This document shows positions 18,268 to 30,672 of a stretch of 64,000 nt of DNA, one piece after another (position 1 is the first letter of the stretch; each line of letters opens with the position of its first letter). The DNA lies in contig JAJTWR010000251.1 in assembly GCA_021613335.1 (NCBI GenBank), forward strand, positions 145,001 to 209,000, read 5' to 3'. Under the pieces are notes generated by a model. The model saw nothing but the letters and a program-made list of their open reading frames with translations. It was not told where the DNA came from and did not search any database. This DNA comes from Whitmania pigra (taxonomy: Eukaryota > Annelida > Clitellata > Hirudinida > Haemopidae). A program made the position numbers and the translations under genes.

Positions 18268-18860
18268 TCGAGTCATAAATAACTTCCGTTTTTTGTTCAT
18301 ACATTTATTTTGCGATAAAACAAAAACAAATTAAAATTAATCTAAAATGTATTCTCCATTATTGAATATGACTTGATGCCATCTCGTTTTCAGCATATCG
18401 ATCCCCTTTTCATAAAAATTGATAGGCTTTGACTGAAAGAATTCAAGGACAGCCTCATTCACATCCTGGTCTGAAGTGAAGGTTTTTCCATTCAAAAAAT
18501 TTTGCAATGAACAGAAAAGGTGGTAATCCGTTGGAGCAAGGTCCGGAGAATACGAAGGATGCGGCAAAACAGACCAGCCAAGTTCAAGAATTTTTTCTTG
18601 AGTCACCCTTGCTGTGTGTGGTTTTGCATTATCATGCAGCAGAATGACGTTCTTGCGGTTGATGAGTGCAGGCCGCTTTTCCAACAATTTTTCTTGGACT
18701 CTTTGGAGCTGCTGAACATACACATCTCCACTCACCGTTTTATTAGCTAGGGCCTTCCTTAGTGCATTAAATTTGCACTGTTCCATTGGTTTTGTCTTTT
18801 CTTTCAGCTCAATTATTGTTGGCTTTTGAGGAGGTCTGCAATTGTTGGGTGTCATCAATT
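18268..18860 (-). mobile_element. Mariner transposase fragment (catalytic C-terminal part)
   Basis: Reading on the minus strand from 18,858 to 18,337, an uninterrupted 173-codon frame carries LLHDNAKPHTA (second catalytic Asp) and HPSYSPDLAPTDYHLF (third Asp, D34D spacing as in mariner), ending near NNGEYILD. The helix-turn-helix DNA-binding part and the first catalytic Asp are missing, so the copy cannot be autonomous. A possible terminal repeat lies near 18,268-18,292. The frame is open despite the truncation, which suggests a fairly recent arrival or loss. It abuts a Ty3-like fragment at about 18,870. Confidence 0.85.
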
Positions 18861-18889
18861 GAATTGTTAGGAGAGGACTGTCACAAGAG

Positions 18890-19090
18890 GGTCTTGCGAT
18901 TATTTTACAGAACTTTCATCCTTACATTTTCGGCAGTAAATTTATTTTGGTCACAGACCAGTGTCCTCTCCTAACATTATTCGACCCAAGAAAAGACACT
19001 CAAAAATTAGCTCTGAACCGGTTGACGAGATGGACATTGATTCTTCAACAATACGATTACCAAACAATTTGCCAATTCCGGAAGAAACTT
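18890..19090 (+). mobile_element. Ty3-like retrotransposon RNase H fragment
   Basis: The plus-strand translation contains NFHPYIFGSKFILVTDQCPL and, after LTLFDPRK, LNRLTRWTLILQQYDYQ, which match the RNase H region of Ty3-type Pol (typically FxLxTDHxPL..RLxRWxLxLxxYDY). Neither the reverse transcriptase nor an LTR is seen next to it. The fragment runs opposite to the Pol fragment at 19,229-19,615. Confidence 0.75.
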
Positions 19091-19228
19091 CTGATAAAAT
19101 TGAACCTAGAATTTAATCTAATTATAGGCATCTGTCAAGTCAATTATGCTGAAAATTGACTCCCTGCTAATTTCCTCATCAGATCGTCTGGCAAAGGCAT
19201 TGGGAACTGTGAAACTTAAGCTGCGAAT

Positions 19229-19615
19229 TTACTTTAACTGAGTAATCTCTACATATTCTCGGTGAAGTCTTTGAATTTGAAGTTCTTTTTCTAACCGGGA
19301 CAACCGGAGTTTCCCAGTCATTGAAATCAATTGTTTTCCTCTTCTCACCCCCGCTTCCAAAACTTCATTCACATCCTCTAGAATGGCAAATGGTACCGTG
19401 CATAGTTTTCTGAAAGTGAGAGCTGCATCCTCTTTGAATTTGATGTTTGACTCAAAATTCTTTAAACATCCGAATCCAGGCTCAAAAATCTCCTGAAATT
19501 CAGAACAGAGTTTCTCACATTCTTTTGTCACTAATGATTTAGATTTTGATGAAACTGAATTAACGTTCCTCAAAAATATATTTACATTAATCTTGTCGAA
19601 TTGACGTTCGGCCAA
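19229..19615 (-). mobile_element. Ty3-like Pol fragment (protease-RT junction)
   Basis: An open 128-codon frame. Its middle resembles the segment just before the reverse transcriptase of Ty3-type Pol (FEPGFGCLKNFESNIKF, then VPFAILEDVNEVLEAGVRRG, compare ..VPFALRxKVxxELxRL). No catalytic RT motif is present. With the plus-strand RNase H piece it suggests a rearranged element of one family. Confidence 0.6.
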
Positions 19616-20164
19616 TTAAATTGAGACCATCAATGATGGTGACATTAATTTTAATTGGCTTCCAGGTTGAATCGTTTGAAGTCGAAGCCTAAGTAGTGAA
19701 AACTCCTCTAATTGAAATTCTATTTCCTGTGGCAGAATGGTAAATTTTTTTTCATTTTAAATTAATAATAATAATCCTAGAAATCCACATTCGGCTTGAT
19801 TATTTAGATTAGATTATTAAATAGTTAACAGTTACTCAATAACCTTAGTGTTTTACTTACTAGTTTGCGGATCCCCGAGTTAATTCAAAATGATCTAGTA
19901 ATTGCTGACCATTTGTTCCATAATAATGTATTTCTAAGAAGAAATTTTTTTTTTCATGCAATTATTTGCAAACATTAACTATAATTCAATTATAACATAC
20001 TAAAACTGAAACATAGACATTTAACTTAAACATCACACAAAATTTTCAGTGAATTTTCACTTCAAACAAAAAAAAATTACTGATATTATTTTTTTTCCCT
20101 AAACCTTAATTCAATGTTTCCTTTCTCGATAGGACTTTTAACTTTGGAGCAAGAATATTCTGAT

Positions 20165-23100
20165 ATGTCATCAAAAATAAAAGAACAGCTTAGTCAAATA
20201 TATTTGTTTGTATTGTTGAGTCTCATCACCAGCGAAAATGGTTTCTGTAATAATTTCAATAGGTCAGGATGCTATGGCACAGGTTAGTGATTTTATGTAA
20301 ACAGCATTTAGATTATGAATTACACGGAATATTTCATTAATCTCATTAGTTGTTTTATTGAGCTTTGAGTGTTTCTATTGAATGCATTAAATATGTACCA
20401 AAAGTTAATTTATTCTAAATATCGTTGTAGATGAAGTCTGCACAAAATGCAGATGCTCAGATAACAATACCAAAGGGAATTGCAGCTACCGACAGCTGAC
20501 AGAAATACCACATTCATTACCGTGGAATTTAAAAGAACTTGATTTAGGAAGAAACCAACTCAGTTCCTTACATAATAATTCTTTCAAAAATTGTTTCAAT
20601 CTTTATTACCTTAACCTGAGCACGAACAGTATTTCACACATTCATCCTAGTTCCTTCAAAGACACTCCAATTACTCACCTGCATTTAGAAAAAAACAAGT
20701 TAACACCGTCACCTTTCACAAATATTTTTTCTCAGCTGAACAATACTTTAAGTCTTCATCCACAAGAATCCCAGTATATCACATCATGTTTTCAATAACT
20801 TACACAAGTTGGAAGAACTTCACATTGACGGAAGATTAATCGATGGATTTGGAGAGAGTTTTTCCACGTTAAAAAGCCTGAAGATTTTGAGACTGCATCC
20901 TTATGTGGTAAATTTAACCAACTCGACTTTCATGTATTTTGAAAATATCACGACTTTAACTACTCTCTGCTTAATGGGGGCAGGCGTCAGAAGAGTAGAA
21001 TTCGGTGCATTTGCATCTTTGAAGGCTTTACGTTCTTTGGACTTTAGTTACAACTATGGATTTACATTTTACTATGTGGAGAGATTTTTAAACAGTTTGT
21101 CGGACAATTTGGAAGAACTTATTTTGACGAATATTATCAATAGAGAAAAAAACAGATATTTTAAAATGCACGAGAGTTTTTTCAAAATATTAAGTAAAAA
21201 GAAAAATTTGAAAGAACTAAAATTAGACAGAAATAGAATAATTTATACACCATATAATTTCGTACAATACGTTCAAAGTTTAAATTATTTAGACATTTCC
21301 AAGAACCGCCTGAAAGATGTTACGTTTTGGCCATTTTATATTTTTTTCCTAACAAATCTCACCTATGTAAACTTTGATGACCAAGAGATTGATTCACATC
21401 CACGTGACCGCTTGCAAGATCTTCGGATAACAGACTATTCTAAAGGCCCTTGTAAGGCCGTTCCTATCAAAGATACTCTGCCATGTACATTTCCAAAGAA
21501 GAATAAAAAAGGACTATGGTGCGGAATATGCCCAAAAAATTTAAAGGAATTTCATTTTTCCAATTTCATAAAGAACAAGAATTTAAATCTGCCTCCTATG
21601 ATAGTATTTGGAAAGTGTCAAATAACAAGGTATTTCTTTAGAAACAATGGACTGAAAAAAGCACTTGGACCAGTGATGATATTCAGACCAGTTTCTGATC
21701 AGTTGGTAACCATTGATTTTGGGAATAATGCGATGAAGTGCCTTGCAACAGATATCTTGAAATTTAGCATCGAAAAAGGTCTTAGAGTTGGTAAATAATT
21801 ATACTAATTATTATATTATAACTATAATAAAGAAGAAATGTTTCAATAACATTTAAAATTAATGTTTAACAAATTTTATAATTAAATTAATGCATTAATT
21901 AATCAGTAGTTATTTACATTTTCTCGAGATCGACTCATCCTTGAAGGTAATGATTTGTCACTTCAACTGCAAAATGACGACGACGGTGAAACATTTGCTG
22001 TTTATGCAAGCCTCAAAGAACTTAATCTTGCTAAAAATCGACTAACAATCTTACACAAATCAACTTTTTATAACCTCACTAATCTCCAATTACTCAATCT
22101 TTCAACAAATTACCTAACGTCTCTTTCATTCGATATATACCAGATGAAGAACTTGAGGTAAGATTTTGCTATTAAAAAACAAAGAATTAGACATCTGACT
22201 CATTCATGTTTAAAACAAATAAAACAAATTTAATAAAAATAAGACAAGTTTAATTGAAATAAAACACATTTTATTAAATTATTCCAGTCATTTAGATATG
22301 ACGAACAACAGATTGGTGACATTTGGTTACAGTGCCATGTTGGCTTTTTCGTCTTTAAGTTCAGAATTTGGCTACGGGAAATTGATTCTGTATATTGAGG
22401 CAAATGCCTTTACCTGCTCATGTGAATATCTAAGTTTCATGGAGTGGGTTGCAAAAAACGATACATACATTAAGAATGAAAAGTTTATTACATGTAAATA
22501 TTTGGATACAGCACTCAATTTGACAGAAATTAAAAACATTTTTCAAACTGCTAGAGGTTCATGCCTTTATGCATTACCCTTAATAATATCGGGATGCCTT
22601 TTGGCTTTGTTTATAATATGCACAATGATCGGTACGATTGTTCACAAGTATCGCTGGGACATTCGGTACTACATAATCACGCATTCACAAAAGAAGAGAC
22701 GATACCAACTTCTTTTGGACCAGGATATTGACTACTTGTATGATGCTTTTGTATAATACGACATGGACGACAGAAGTTGGATCGTACACGAACTTTTATT
22801 TAATCTCGAACAAAAACCATCATTTGTTCTCACGAAACCATCATTAACACAGGACCATATCACTCCAGGAAATGGTTGTGAAGATAAAGAAATACTAACT
22901 AGTACAAGAAGTAATTATGGGAGTCTCACAAATAGTATTGTTGATCTTAGCGCCTCTACAGAATCAATACCAGTTGTTGACGATGGTTTAATGACCGAGG
23001 AGGAGAATGAAATCACTTACAAACTTTGCATCCACGAAAGAGACTTTGAACTTGGAAATGAAATAGAAACCAATATTTTGAATGCAATTCAAAGTAGCAG

Positions 23101-23630
23101 GTTGAATAGTTTATTTGACTAATCATATTTTATTAAAAATATTTCTAAACATTCTTTTGGAAATAAAAATATCTTCTGATTTAAATAGAATGGTCATTCT
23201 TATTGTTACAAATCAATTCATAAAAAGCAAGTGGTGCCGTCTGGAAGTGGAGATGGCAAAGATGGAGAGTTTGGAAAGAGGAAGAAACATTGTGGTTACT
23301 GTTTTTTTGGAACCTATGCAGGAAACATTTGAAAGTCTGGAATGGTTTATGAAGAGGTACACATACTTAGAGTGGTTCACATGTAACACTAAGAGGTATG
23401 ACAACGTTAATAAAATCGAATATTGTCCTGGATTTACTGAATATTTTGTTTTATTAAATTAATTGTCACTAAATTTCACCAGTATTGCAACTGAAAAAGT
23501 TTAAAATTTTGTTTTATTGGCATCGGACAGCAAAAAAAATAAATTTTGAAAAAGGCTGAAGTTGGCTCTTGAAGGAAAAAACAAGAAAATTGTTTGCCAC
23601 TGCGGAGGAAGGAGATTAAGTGACAAGTAG
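20165..23630 (+). pseudogene. TLR: TLR-B: Toll-like receptor pseudogene
   Basis: Six exons line up one for one with intact TLR-C: 20165-20282, 20432-21790, 21929-22157, 22288-23100, 23189-23395 and 23531-23630. Splice sites are kept. Lesions seen: a 1-nt deletion early in exon 2 (apparently about 20,460), a 5-nt deletion near 20,750 that returns to frame after an out-of-frame stretch with stops, TAA at 22,754-22,756 replacing Ser of YDAFVSYD, and TGA at 23,547-23,549 replacing Trp of the box-3 FW. The 5' signal exon (MSSKIKEQLSQIYLFVLL..) and the LRRs are otherwise recognisable. The TIR exon is almost identical to TLR-C, including the BB loop RDFELG, while much of the ectodomain has diverged. 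Confidence 0.93.
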
Positions 23631-24854
23631 CATTATAACCCTAAAGAAGCACTTAAAGATTTATCTTGTAACCAAGAAAATATTATTATAATCTTAACAA
23701 CATTAGCACAATGGTCTTATCAACTGACTTTTAGTTGATGTGTTTAAGTATTTAGCTTAACTAAGTTTAACAAATAAATATAAATTATTCGTTCGTATTG
23801 TTTTATTTTTATAATGAAATCAAATTTTTTTTATCTATATCATTTCAATAAAGCAGAATACGAATTTCATTTTTCAATTAATTAAATTGTTAAATTACAG
23901 AGATAAATTTGTAATTTGCAAGTATTTGTTAAATTTAGTAGTAAATATAAGAAAAATTAGGAGGACAAAATTTTCCGAATAAACTTGTTGTCAGTTGCAA
24001 TAGCGAACCACTACATGACTGCATTAATTATATTTTGAATCAAGGGCTCCGGAAAACTCATCGCTTTTAGGATTCCATTTTGTTGCCATTCAATATAGCT
24101 TATCGATTGTAATTTCATTACATAACCAAGTTATGGACTTGAAACCAAAATCAAAATTGTTTATCGACGAAATTCTACTGATATTCAGATTTTTCTGATA
24201 AATTTTATTGATTGTTAATTAATTACGATCTTGTTAATGATAAAACCGCCAAACTGCTGCCACCACACCTAGACATTTCGAATTAGTCCGTTGAAGAGTT
24301 AGATTTCAATTTGGCATTAGGTATAGCGATTCATGTACAGCATGTACGAGCCACACTTCAAAAAGAAATCCTGTTGTATAAACACAAACTTTGTAAAATT
24401 AAATATAACCTGCTTCCCTGAAAATAAGTCAATGTCTTATATTAATTTTTGCTCCAGAAGACACGCTAGGGCTTATATTCGAACGGTATTTATAATTTTC
24501 ATATTCAGCAACCCATCAGCACCTTTTTTTTTAAAACCAAATTATTATGCTACAAGAGATAAGGGGCATGGTGTTACTCATTTAGTAATAGCACGAATGT
24601 TAGAAAACACTGTAATTAAGGTATTTAAAAAAATAATCAGACGCAGTCATGTCAACTTCTTTTGGACCATCATTACAAATCTTCAAACCCTGAATTCCTG
24701 CCTATTTTTTTTAGGATCCATTTGGGAAACCATGGGACCATTGGTCTCAATCTTAATCATTCTTAGCAAGAAAACCTTCTTTAAATGATTATTTCTTGTT
24801 CAAGTACCCTACCGTATTGGCAACACATTATTGTTTTGGAACAGACCTATGATA
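23631..24854. other. Intergenic after TLR-B
   Basis: AT-rich flank with the TLR-B polyadenylation region (AATAAA-like near 23,772). Around 24,418-24,485 a stretch reading CCTGAAAATAAGTCAATGTC..TTTTGCTCCAGAAGACACGC resembles a widespread animal MITE as I recall it; that call is weak. I recognise no gene. Confidence 0.4.
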
Positions 24855-26450
24855 CAGAAATTCGGTTTGTTTTCGGTGGCAAGAATTTTATTTTTTGGTT
24901 TATTTTAGTTAACAGTTTAAGATCGAAATTCGGTTTATTTTCGTTTACGGTTTGGGACCGAAATTCGGTTTATTTTAGTTTACGACTTAAGACCGAAATT
25001 CGGTTTATTTTAGTATACTGTTTGAGACCGAAATTAGGTTTATTTTCGTTTTCGTTAACGGGTTGAGACCGAAATTCGGTTTATTTTAGTTTACGGTTTG
25101 AGACCGAAATTCGGTTTATTTTCGTTTTCGTTTACGGTTTAAGACCGAATTTCGGTTCATTTTCGTTTTCGTTTACGGATTGGAACCAAAATTCGTTTTG
25201 TTTTCGGTGACCAAAATTTTATTCTTCGGTATATTTTTGTTTTAGTTTACGGCTTAAGACCGAAATTCGGTTTATTTTAGTATACTGTTTGAGACCGAAA
25301 TTCGGTTTATTTTAGTTTACGGTTTGAGACCGAAATTCGGTTTATTTTCGTTTTCGTTTACGGATTGGAACCAAAATTCGTTTTGTTTTCGGTGACCAAA
25401 ATTTTATTCTTCGGTATATTTTTGTTTTAGTTTACGGCTTAAGACCGAAATTCGGTTTATTTTAGTATACTGTTTGAGACCGAAATTAGGTTTATTTTCG
25501 TTTTCGTTAACGGGTTGAGACCGAAATTCGGTTTATTTTAGTTTACGGTTTAAGACCGAAATTCGGTTTATTTTCGTTTTCGTTTACGGATTGGAACCAA
25601 AATTCGTTTTGTTTTCGGTGACCAAAATTTTATTCTTCGGTATATTTTTGTTTTAGTTTACGGCTTAAGACCGAAATTCGGTTTATTTTAGTATACTGTT
25701 TGAGACCGAAATTCGGTTTATTTTCGTTTTCGTTAACGGGTTGAGACCGAAATTCGGTTTATTTTAGTTTACGGTTTGAGACCGAAATTCGGTTTATTTT
25801 CGTTTTCGTTTACGGTTTAAGACCGAATTTCGGTTCATTTTCGTTTTCGTTTACGGATTGGAACCAAAATTCGTTTTGTTTTCGGTGACCAAAATTTTAT
25901 TCTTCGGTATATTTTTGTTTTAGTTTACGGCTTAAGACCGAAATTCGGTTTATTTTCGTTTTCGTTAACGGTTTGGGAAAGAAATTCGGTTTATTTTTGT
26001 TTTAGTTTACGGCTTAAGACCAAAATTCGGTTTATTTTCGTTTTCGTTTACGGCTTAAGACCGAATTTCGGTTCATTTTCGTTTTCGTTTACGGATTGGA
26101 ACCAAAATTCGTTTTGTTTTCGGTGACCAAAATTTTATTCTTCGGTATATTTTTGTTTTAGTTTACGGCTTAAGACCGAAATTCGGTTTATTTTCGTTTT
26201 CGTTAACGGTTTGGGAAAGAAATTCGGTTTATTTTAGTTTACGGTTTGGGACCGAAATTCGGTTTGTTTTCGGTGGCAAGAATTTAATTCTTTGGTGTAT
26301 TTTTTTTACGGTTTGGAACCAAAATTTGTTTTGTTTTCGGTGACCAAAATTTTATTCTTCGGTATATTTTTGTTTTAGTTTACGGCTTAAGTCCGAAATT
26401 CGGTTTATTTTCGTTTTCGTTTAGGGTTTGGGACGGTTTTTATTGTCGTT
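24855..26450. repeat. Satellite array with CCGAAATTCGG core
   Basis: About 1.6 kb of 40-50-bp units of the type GTTTACGGTTTAAGACCGAA..ATTCGGTTTATTTTCG. Most units hold the imperfect palindrome CCGAA-A-TTCGG. A longer block with TTCGGTGACCAAAATTTTAT recurs several times (near 25,205, 25,390, 25,610, 25,880, 26,120, 26,330), giving a higher-order repeat. The array resumes in degraded form at about 28,110-28,260, so the Tc1-like element between them is inserted in it. Confidence 0.93.
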
Positions 26451-26490
26451 TACCTCAACTGATTCAACAAACCATCCCAACCATGGAATA

Positions 26491-28092
26491 CAGTCCGGAC
26501 GGAAACCTTAAGGACACCCTATATTTTTGTGATAAATCGTTAAATATAAGTTCAATATTACTCAATTTTGTATATAATAATTCTTTACGGTAGACAAAAC
26601 ATCCTGCAAAATTTCAAAAAAATGTAACGAGCACATCTTGTAAAATATGCAAAATAGCATTTTATGGCCGTTTGAAAACGTTAAGGACATCCTTACTTAT
26701 TTCCAATAAAACTTGAAATTTGTCATAGTTATGCATCCAAAATGCACTTTATGCAAATATTATCAATATATAAACCCAAAGAGAGTTAAAAATTTATGTG
26801 AAGTTTATAAAATTACTATTTTAGAAATGGCTAGAGGGAAAATGTTGTCTGACAAGGAGAAGGGACAGATTGAGGCCTTCAGACAAGCAAATTATTCGAT
26901 CAGGGAAATTGTCAAAATGCTCAAGCAATCCAAAACAGTCATCTGGAACTACATAAAGGCTTCTGATGAATACGGTGCAAAAAATGAACATGGAATACCC
27001 AAAAAACTGAGGATTTGTCATCAGAGACTCCTGGTAAGAAAGGCTTCTTCAGGTAAATTTTCACCAAATCAAATTAGAAATGAACTTGATTTAAGAATTT
27101 GTAAAAGTACAGTGTTAAGGTATTTGAGATCTAGTGGTATTTTATTATATGAAAAATATTAAAGATTTCAGCTCTTAAAAACCATCACAAGTTGGCAAAA
27201 GTGGAATGGGACAAAACCATGCTCTCCAACAGAGATGGTTGGGGCAATATTATGTTTTCAGATGAGAAGAAATTTAACCTGGATGGACCTGATGGTCATC
27301 AGTTCTACTGGCATGATCTCAGATTAGAAAAAAATACATTTTTTTAGTCAAATCATGGAGCAGAATCGGTGATGATTTGGGGAGGAATTTCCAGTGAAGG
27401 ATTGACTGAATTAGTCTTTCTGGATGGGAGACCGTCTTTGGTGGATTACATCAAAGTTTTAGGAGATTATCTGTTACCTTTTGGGGAAGATTATTATGGA
27501 GGAAATTTTATTTTCCAGCAAGATACTGCCCCACTTCCACACTTCCAAGTTGACAAAGTCATTTTTTCAGAGGAGAAATTTGAAAGTTATGAGTTGGCCA
27601 GCTTGTTTCCCGGACTTAAATCCTATAAAAAATGTCTGAGGAATGTTGTCAAGATTTGTTTACCACAATAGAAGGCAGTTTCACTCAAAATCTGACCGGG
27701 AAAACGCCATTAGGAGTGCCTGGAAAGAACTGGACAGAAAATTCGTAAAAACTCTAATAAAATCAATGGACAACAGATGTTTTAAACTTATTGAAAATAA
27801 AGGAAACATTTTTCATATATTCATTTCATATTTCAAATTAATAAACTTTTTTCTTTTTTTTCACAGAGTTTTTAGTCACTTTTCTATGATCTTTTCAAGT
27901 GTCTTTTATGGTCATTGGACGCCCCGCAATCACGTTTTTGGAATTTTAATGCACAAACATATTTTGATGAAAATTTAGGAGATAATCACAAATATATAAA
28001 TACATAACATATTAAAATTTCCCACAATCAAATTTTTCTTTATCGAGTTATTACGAAATAATGGGGTGTCCTTATGGTTTCCGTCCTGACTG
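26491..28092 (+). mobile_element. Tc1-like transposon, 1.6 kb, defective
   Basis: Terminal inverted repeats of about 30 bp are clear: CAGTCCGGACGGAAACC at the left and the reverse complement of CAGTCAGGACGGAAACC at the right. The left end is preceded by TA. The plus-strand transposase is broken into frames: an N-terminal helix-turn-helix part from 26,827 (MARGKMLSDKEKGQIEAF), FSDEKKFNLDGPDG (first Asp) near 27,257, VMIWGGISSEG near 27,370, FIFQQDTAP (second Asp) near 27,508, and KSYKKCLRN..MLSRFVYHNRRQF near 27,620, a decayed form of the usual NPIENVWG. Stops at about 27,160, 27,346 and 27,669 make it non-functional. Confidence 0.9.
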
Positions 28093-28109
28093 AAGTCAAC
28101 CTCAACCTA

Positions 28110-28260
28110 AAAGGCAACCGCATATTGTTTTCGATTTCATCTGCGGTTTGAAACCGCAATTCGGTTACGACTTATTTGATGTTTTTTTTTGTTCGGTGGT
28201 CAACATTTGTTTTCCGTATATTTTCGGTTGAAACACCATGAACAATTTTTTTTACCGTTG
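28110..28260. repeat. Degraded continuation of the CCGAAATTCGG satellite
   Basis: Segments such as GGTTTGAAACCGCAATTCGG, GTTCGGTGGTCAACATTTG and TATATTTTCGG match the array left of the Tc1-like element with more divergence. Confidence 0.7.
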
Positions 28261-28289
28261 CCATCTCTTTGTTATTTAACAGCTTAGTG

Positions 28290-28800
28290 ATTATTAGCCA
28301 CATCAAATCACAGCAGTTTGAGCAGCTTTGTGAGAAGATGGATGCAGATAACAGATGCTCTCTTATTTACAGAAATAAAAAAGTGGTTCAGAGTCAATTC
28401 GTTAACCAAAGTATTTGAATTACTAGAGCTATTGCGATGATTTTGTCTCAGAAAAGAAGTCACCTTTGGAAGCACATTTCAGTGGCAAGATATGGGTCGC
28501 AAAACTGACTTATCTGTGATATATTCATACTGCTCAATGAACCCAATCTGTTCTTTCAGGAGAAAATGACAACTGTTTTAAAGTTGGCAGAAAAGTGGCT
28601 GCATTTAAAGCCAAACTGGAGTTGTGGGCGCATGAAAAGAGACATTTTGGACATGTTTCCGACATTAGCGGAAATTTATGCATTCATTCATTCAGTTGGT
28701 GCACGATCACCTGTCTTGGCTTTTAAAAGAGTTCGAGAGCTACTTTCCAACCAAAACACCCAAACTCAAAAATTCAATTTCTTATTATTAATTAAAAAAA
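28290..28800 (+). mobile_element. hAT transposase relic (SCAND3/ZBED5-like)
   Basis: Plus-strand translations in changing frames give FTEIKKWFRVNSLTKVFELL (compare HTEVRWLSRGxVLxRxFEL) and KVAAFKAKLELWAHEKRHFG, both typical of the hAT-derived proteins SCAND3/ZBED5. Several stops and frameshifts are present; there are no ends or zinc finger in view. Confidence 0.7.
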
Positions 28801-28908
28801 GTTAATAAAATGATGTAAATAATAATAATATTTATTACTATTCAGGGAATTAAGTTATTCAACAATACGTGGATAATGTTACTTAATATTAATTATTATT
28901 ATTATTAT

Positions 28909-30154
28909 TATTTTTTTTTTTTTTTTGACTTCTGACGAAGTTTATTTTCCCGAACATCTAAACATCCGATAAATAATCAGTCCGAAAAAACCCCTCCAAA
29001 AAATTTTTAAAGTCCCCCATCATGGCTCGGGATCTCCACGGGACTATAAGTTGAATTTAACTTAAATAAATCACTGAAACTGTGCATGCACGCTAAATCA
29101 AAAAACAAAAGCAACACAAAGGAAAATTATACAAAGTAAATAATCAGTTCTGTTGATTTCAGTCAACAACTCTTCTTCTGTAAGCAACAGTGTGGAAGGC
29201 ACCAGGTTCTCCTCTGATCCTCACAACTCACTTCTTGCTTCCTCCCTTTAAGTTGATCTCTTTTAATTTGTCTTCAAACAATTTCTTGTAAATCTCCCGG
29301 TCTTCTTTTGACAAATCATGGCTTAGAATAACTTTGTTGAAGACTTCACTATCTTTCAATTTGTTGCTATTGTCCAAAACCATGCTCTTGGTCAACAGGT
29401 TGTCAAATTTTATCAACACAGGCCTTGGCTTTCAGGCATCTTCAACTTTTTTTCCAATTCTATACATTTCTAGAATTTCTTTTTCAATTTTTTTCCCTGT
29501 TACTTCTTTCAGAAGCTTGGACACAAGTTCTTTTTCTTTAGACTTTCCAGAATCTTCTGTCAGGTTGTAGACTATGACATTATTCTGTCTTCTTTGCCTC
29601 TCATTGTTTATTTCTATTTTATCCTTTGTGTCTGTGACAGAGCCTTGAACCTTTGTGATCAAGGTTTCAACCTTGTTTTCAAATAAACATGGCCATAATT
29701 TGGTTTCCTGCTTATTTTCATCCAGTTTTCTTACTGAGACTTTGTTCAACTCCTTTAGGCTCTGCTGAAGTTCTTCAATTTGTGTTCTTTGCTCACTAAT
29801 GGCCTCCATCAACTTGTCAGTTGTTCTGATTACCACTTTCAATTCTGCGACTTCCTCAGTCAAGGTTTTCAGCTGGTCCTTCGGTTCTTTGGCATTTTCG
29901 TCTGCAAACTTCTTAATACAAGCCTCGTTTGATTTCAGACAACTTTCACATAAATGAAATCCGAGAAGTTCGGCCGCCGTTTTTAATTCGGAAATGGCGT
30001 CTTTGGCACTTCTCGGTCTCGGTATAACGCTTTCTAAAACTTCAGAGGATTGTTACAAACTTGCCAACGATTAACTTTTCGACAAAATTCGATATTAAAC
30101 GTGTTTTAAATGCAGGTTATCAAATATCGAGCACACACCAACGAGCGATAATCA

Positions 30155-30156
<2 letters not shown>
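28909..30156 (-). mobile_element. Poly(A)-tailed LINE-like element carrying only ORF1
   Basis: Read on the minus strand, one frame is open from 30,052 to 29,228 except for a single TGA at 29,434-29,432. The protein has HLCESCLKSNEAC near its start, a long heptad-like coiled coil (about 29,860-29,650), then ERQRRQNNVIVYNL, EMYRIGKKVEDA and KPRPVLIKFDN, which match the nucleic-acid-binding part of non-LTR ORF1 proteins. A 3' UTR of about 300 nt follows, with AATAAA and then a poly(A) tail (poly-T at 28,909-28,926). No ORF2 lies between ORF1 and the tail. ATT repeats flank both ends. No good start codon is seen. Confidence 0.78.

Positions 30157-30672
<516 letters not shown>

Noticed and set aside
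24855..26450. CRISPR-like alternation of repeats and spacers
   Set aside because: The 'spacers' are themselves repeated and the host is eukaryotic; it is a satellite.
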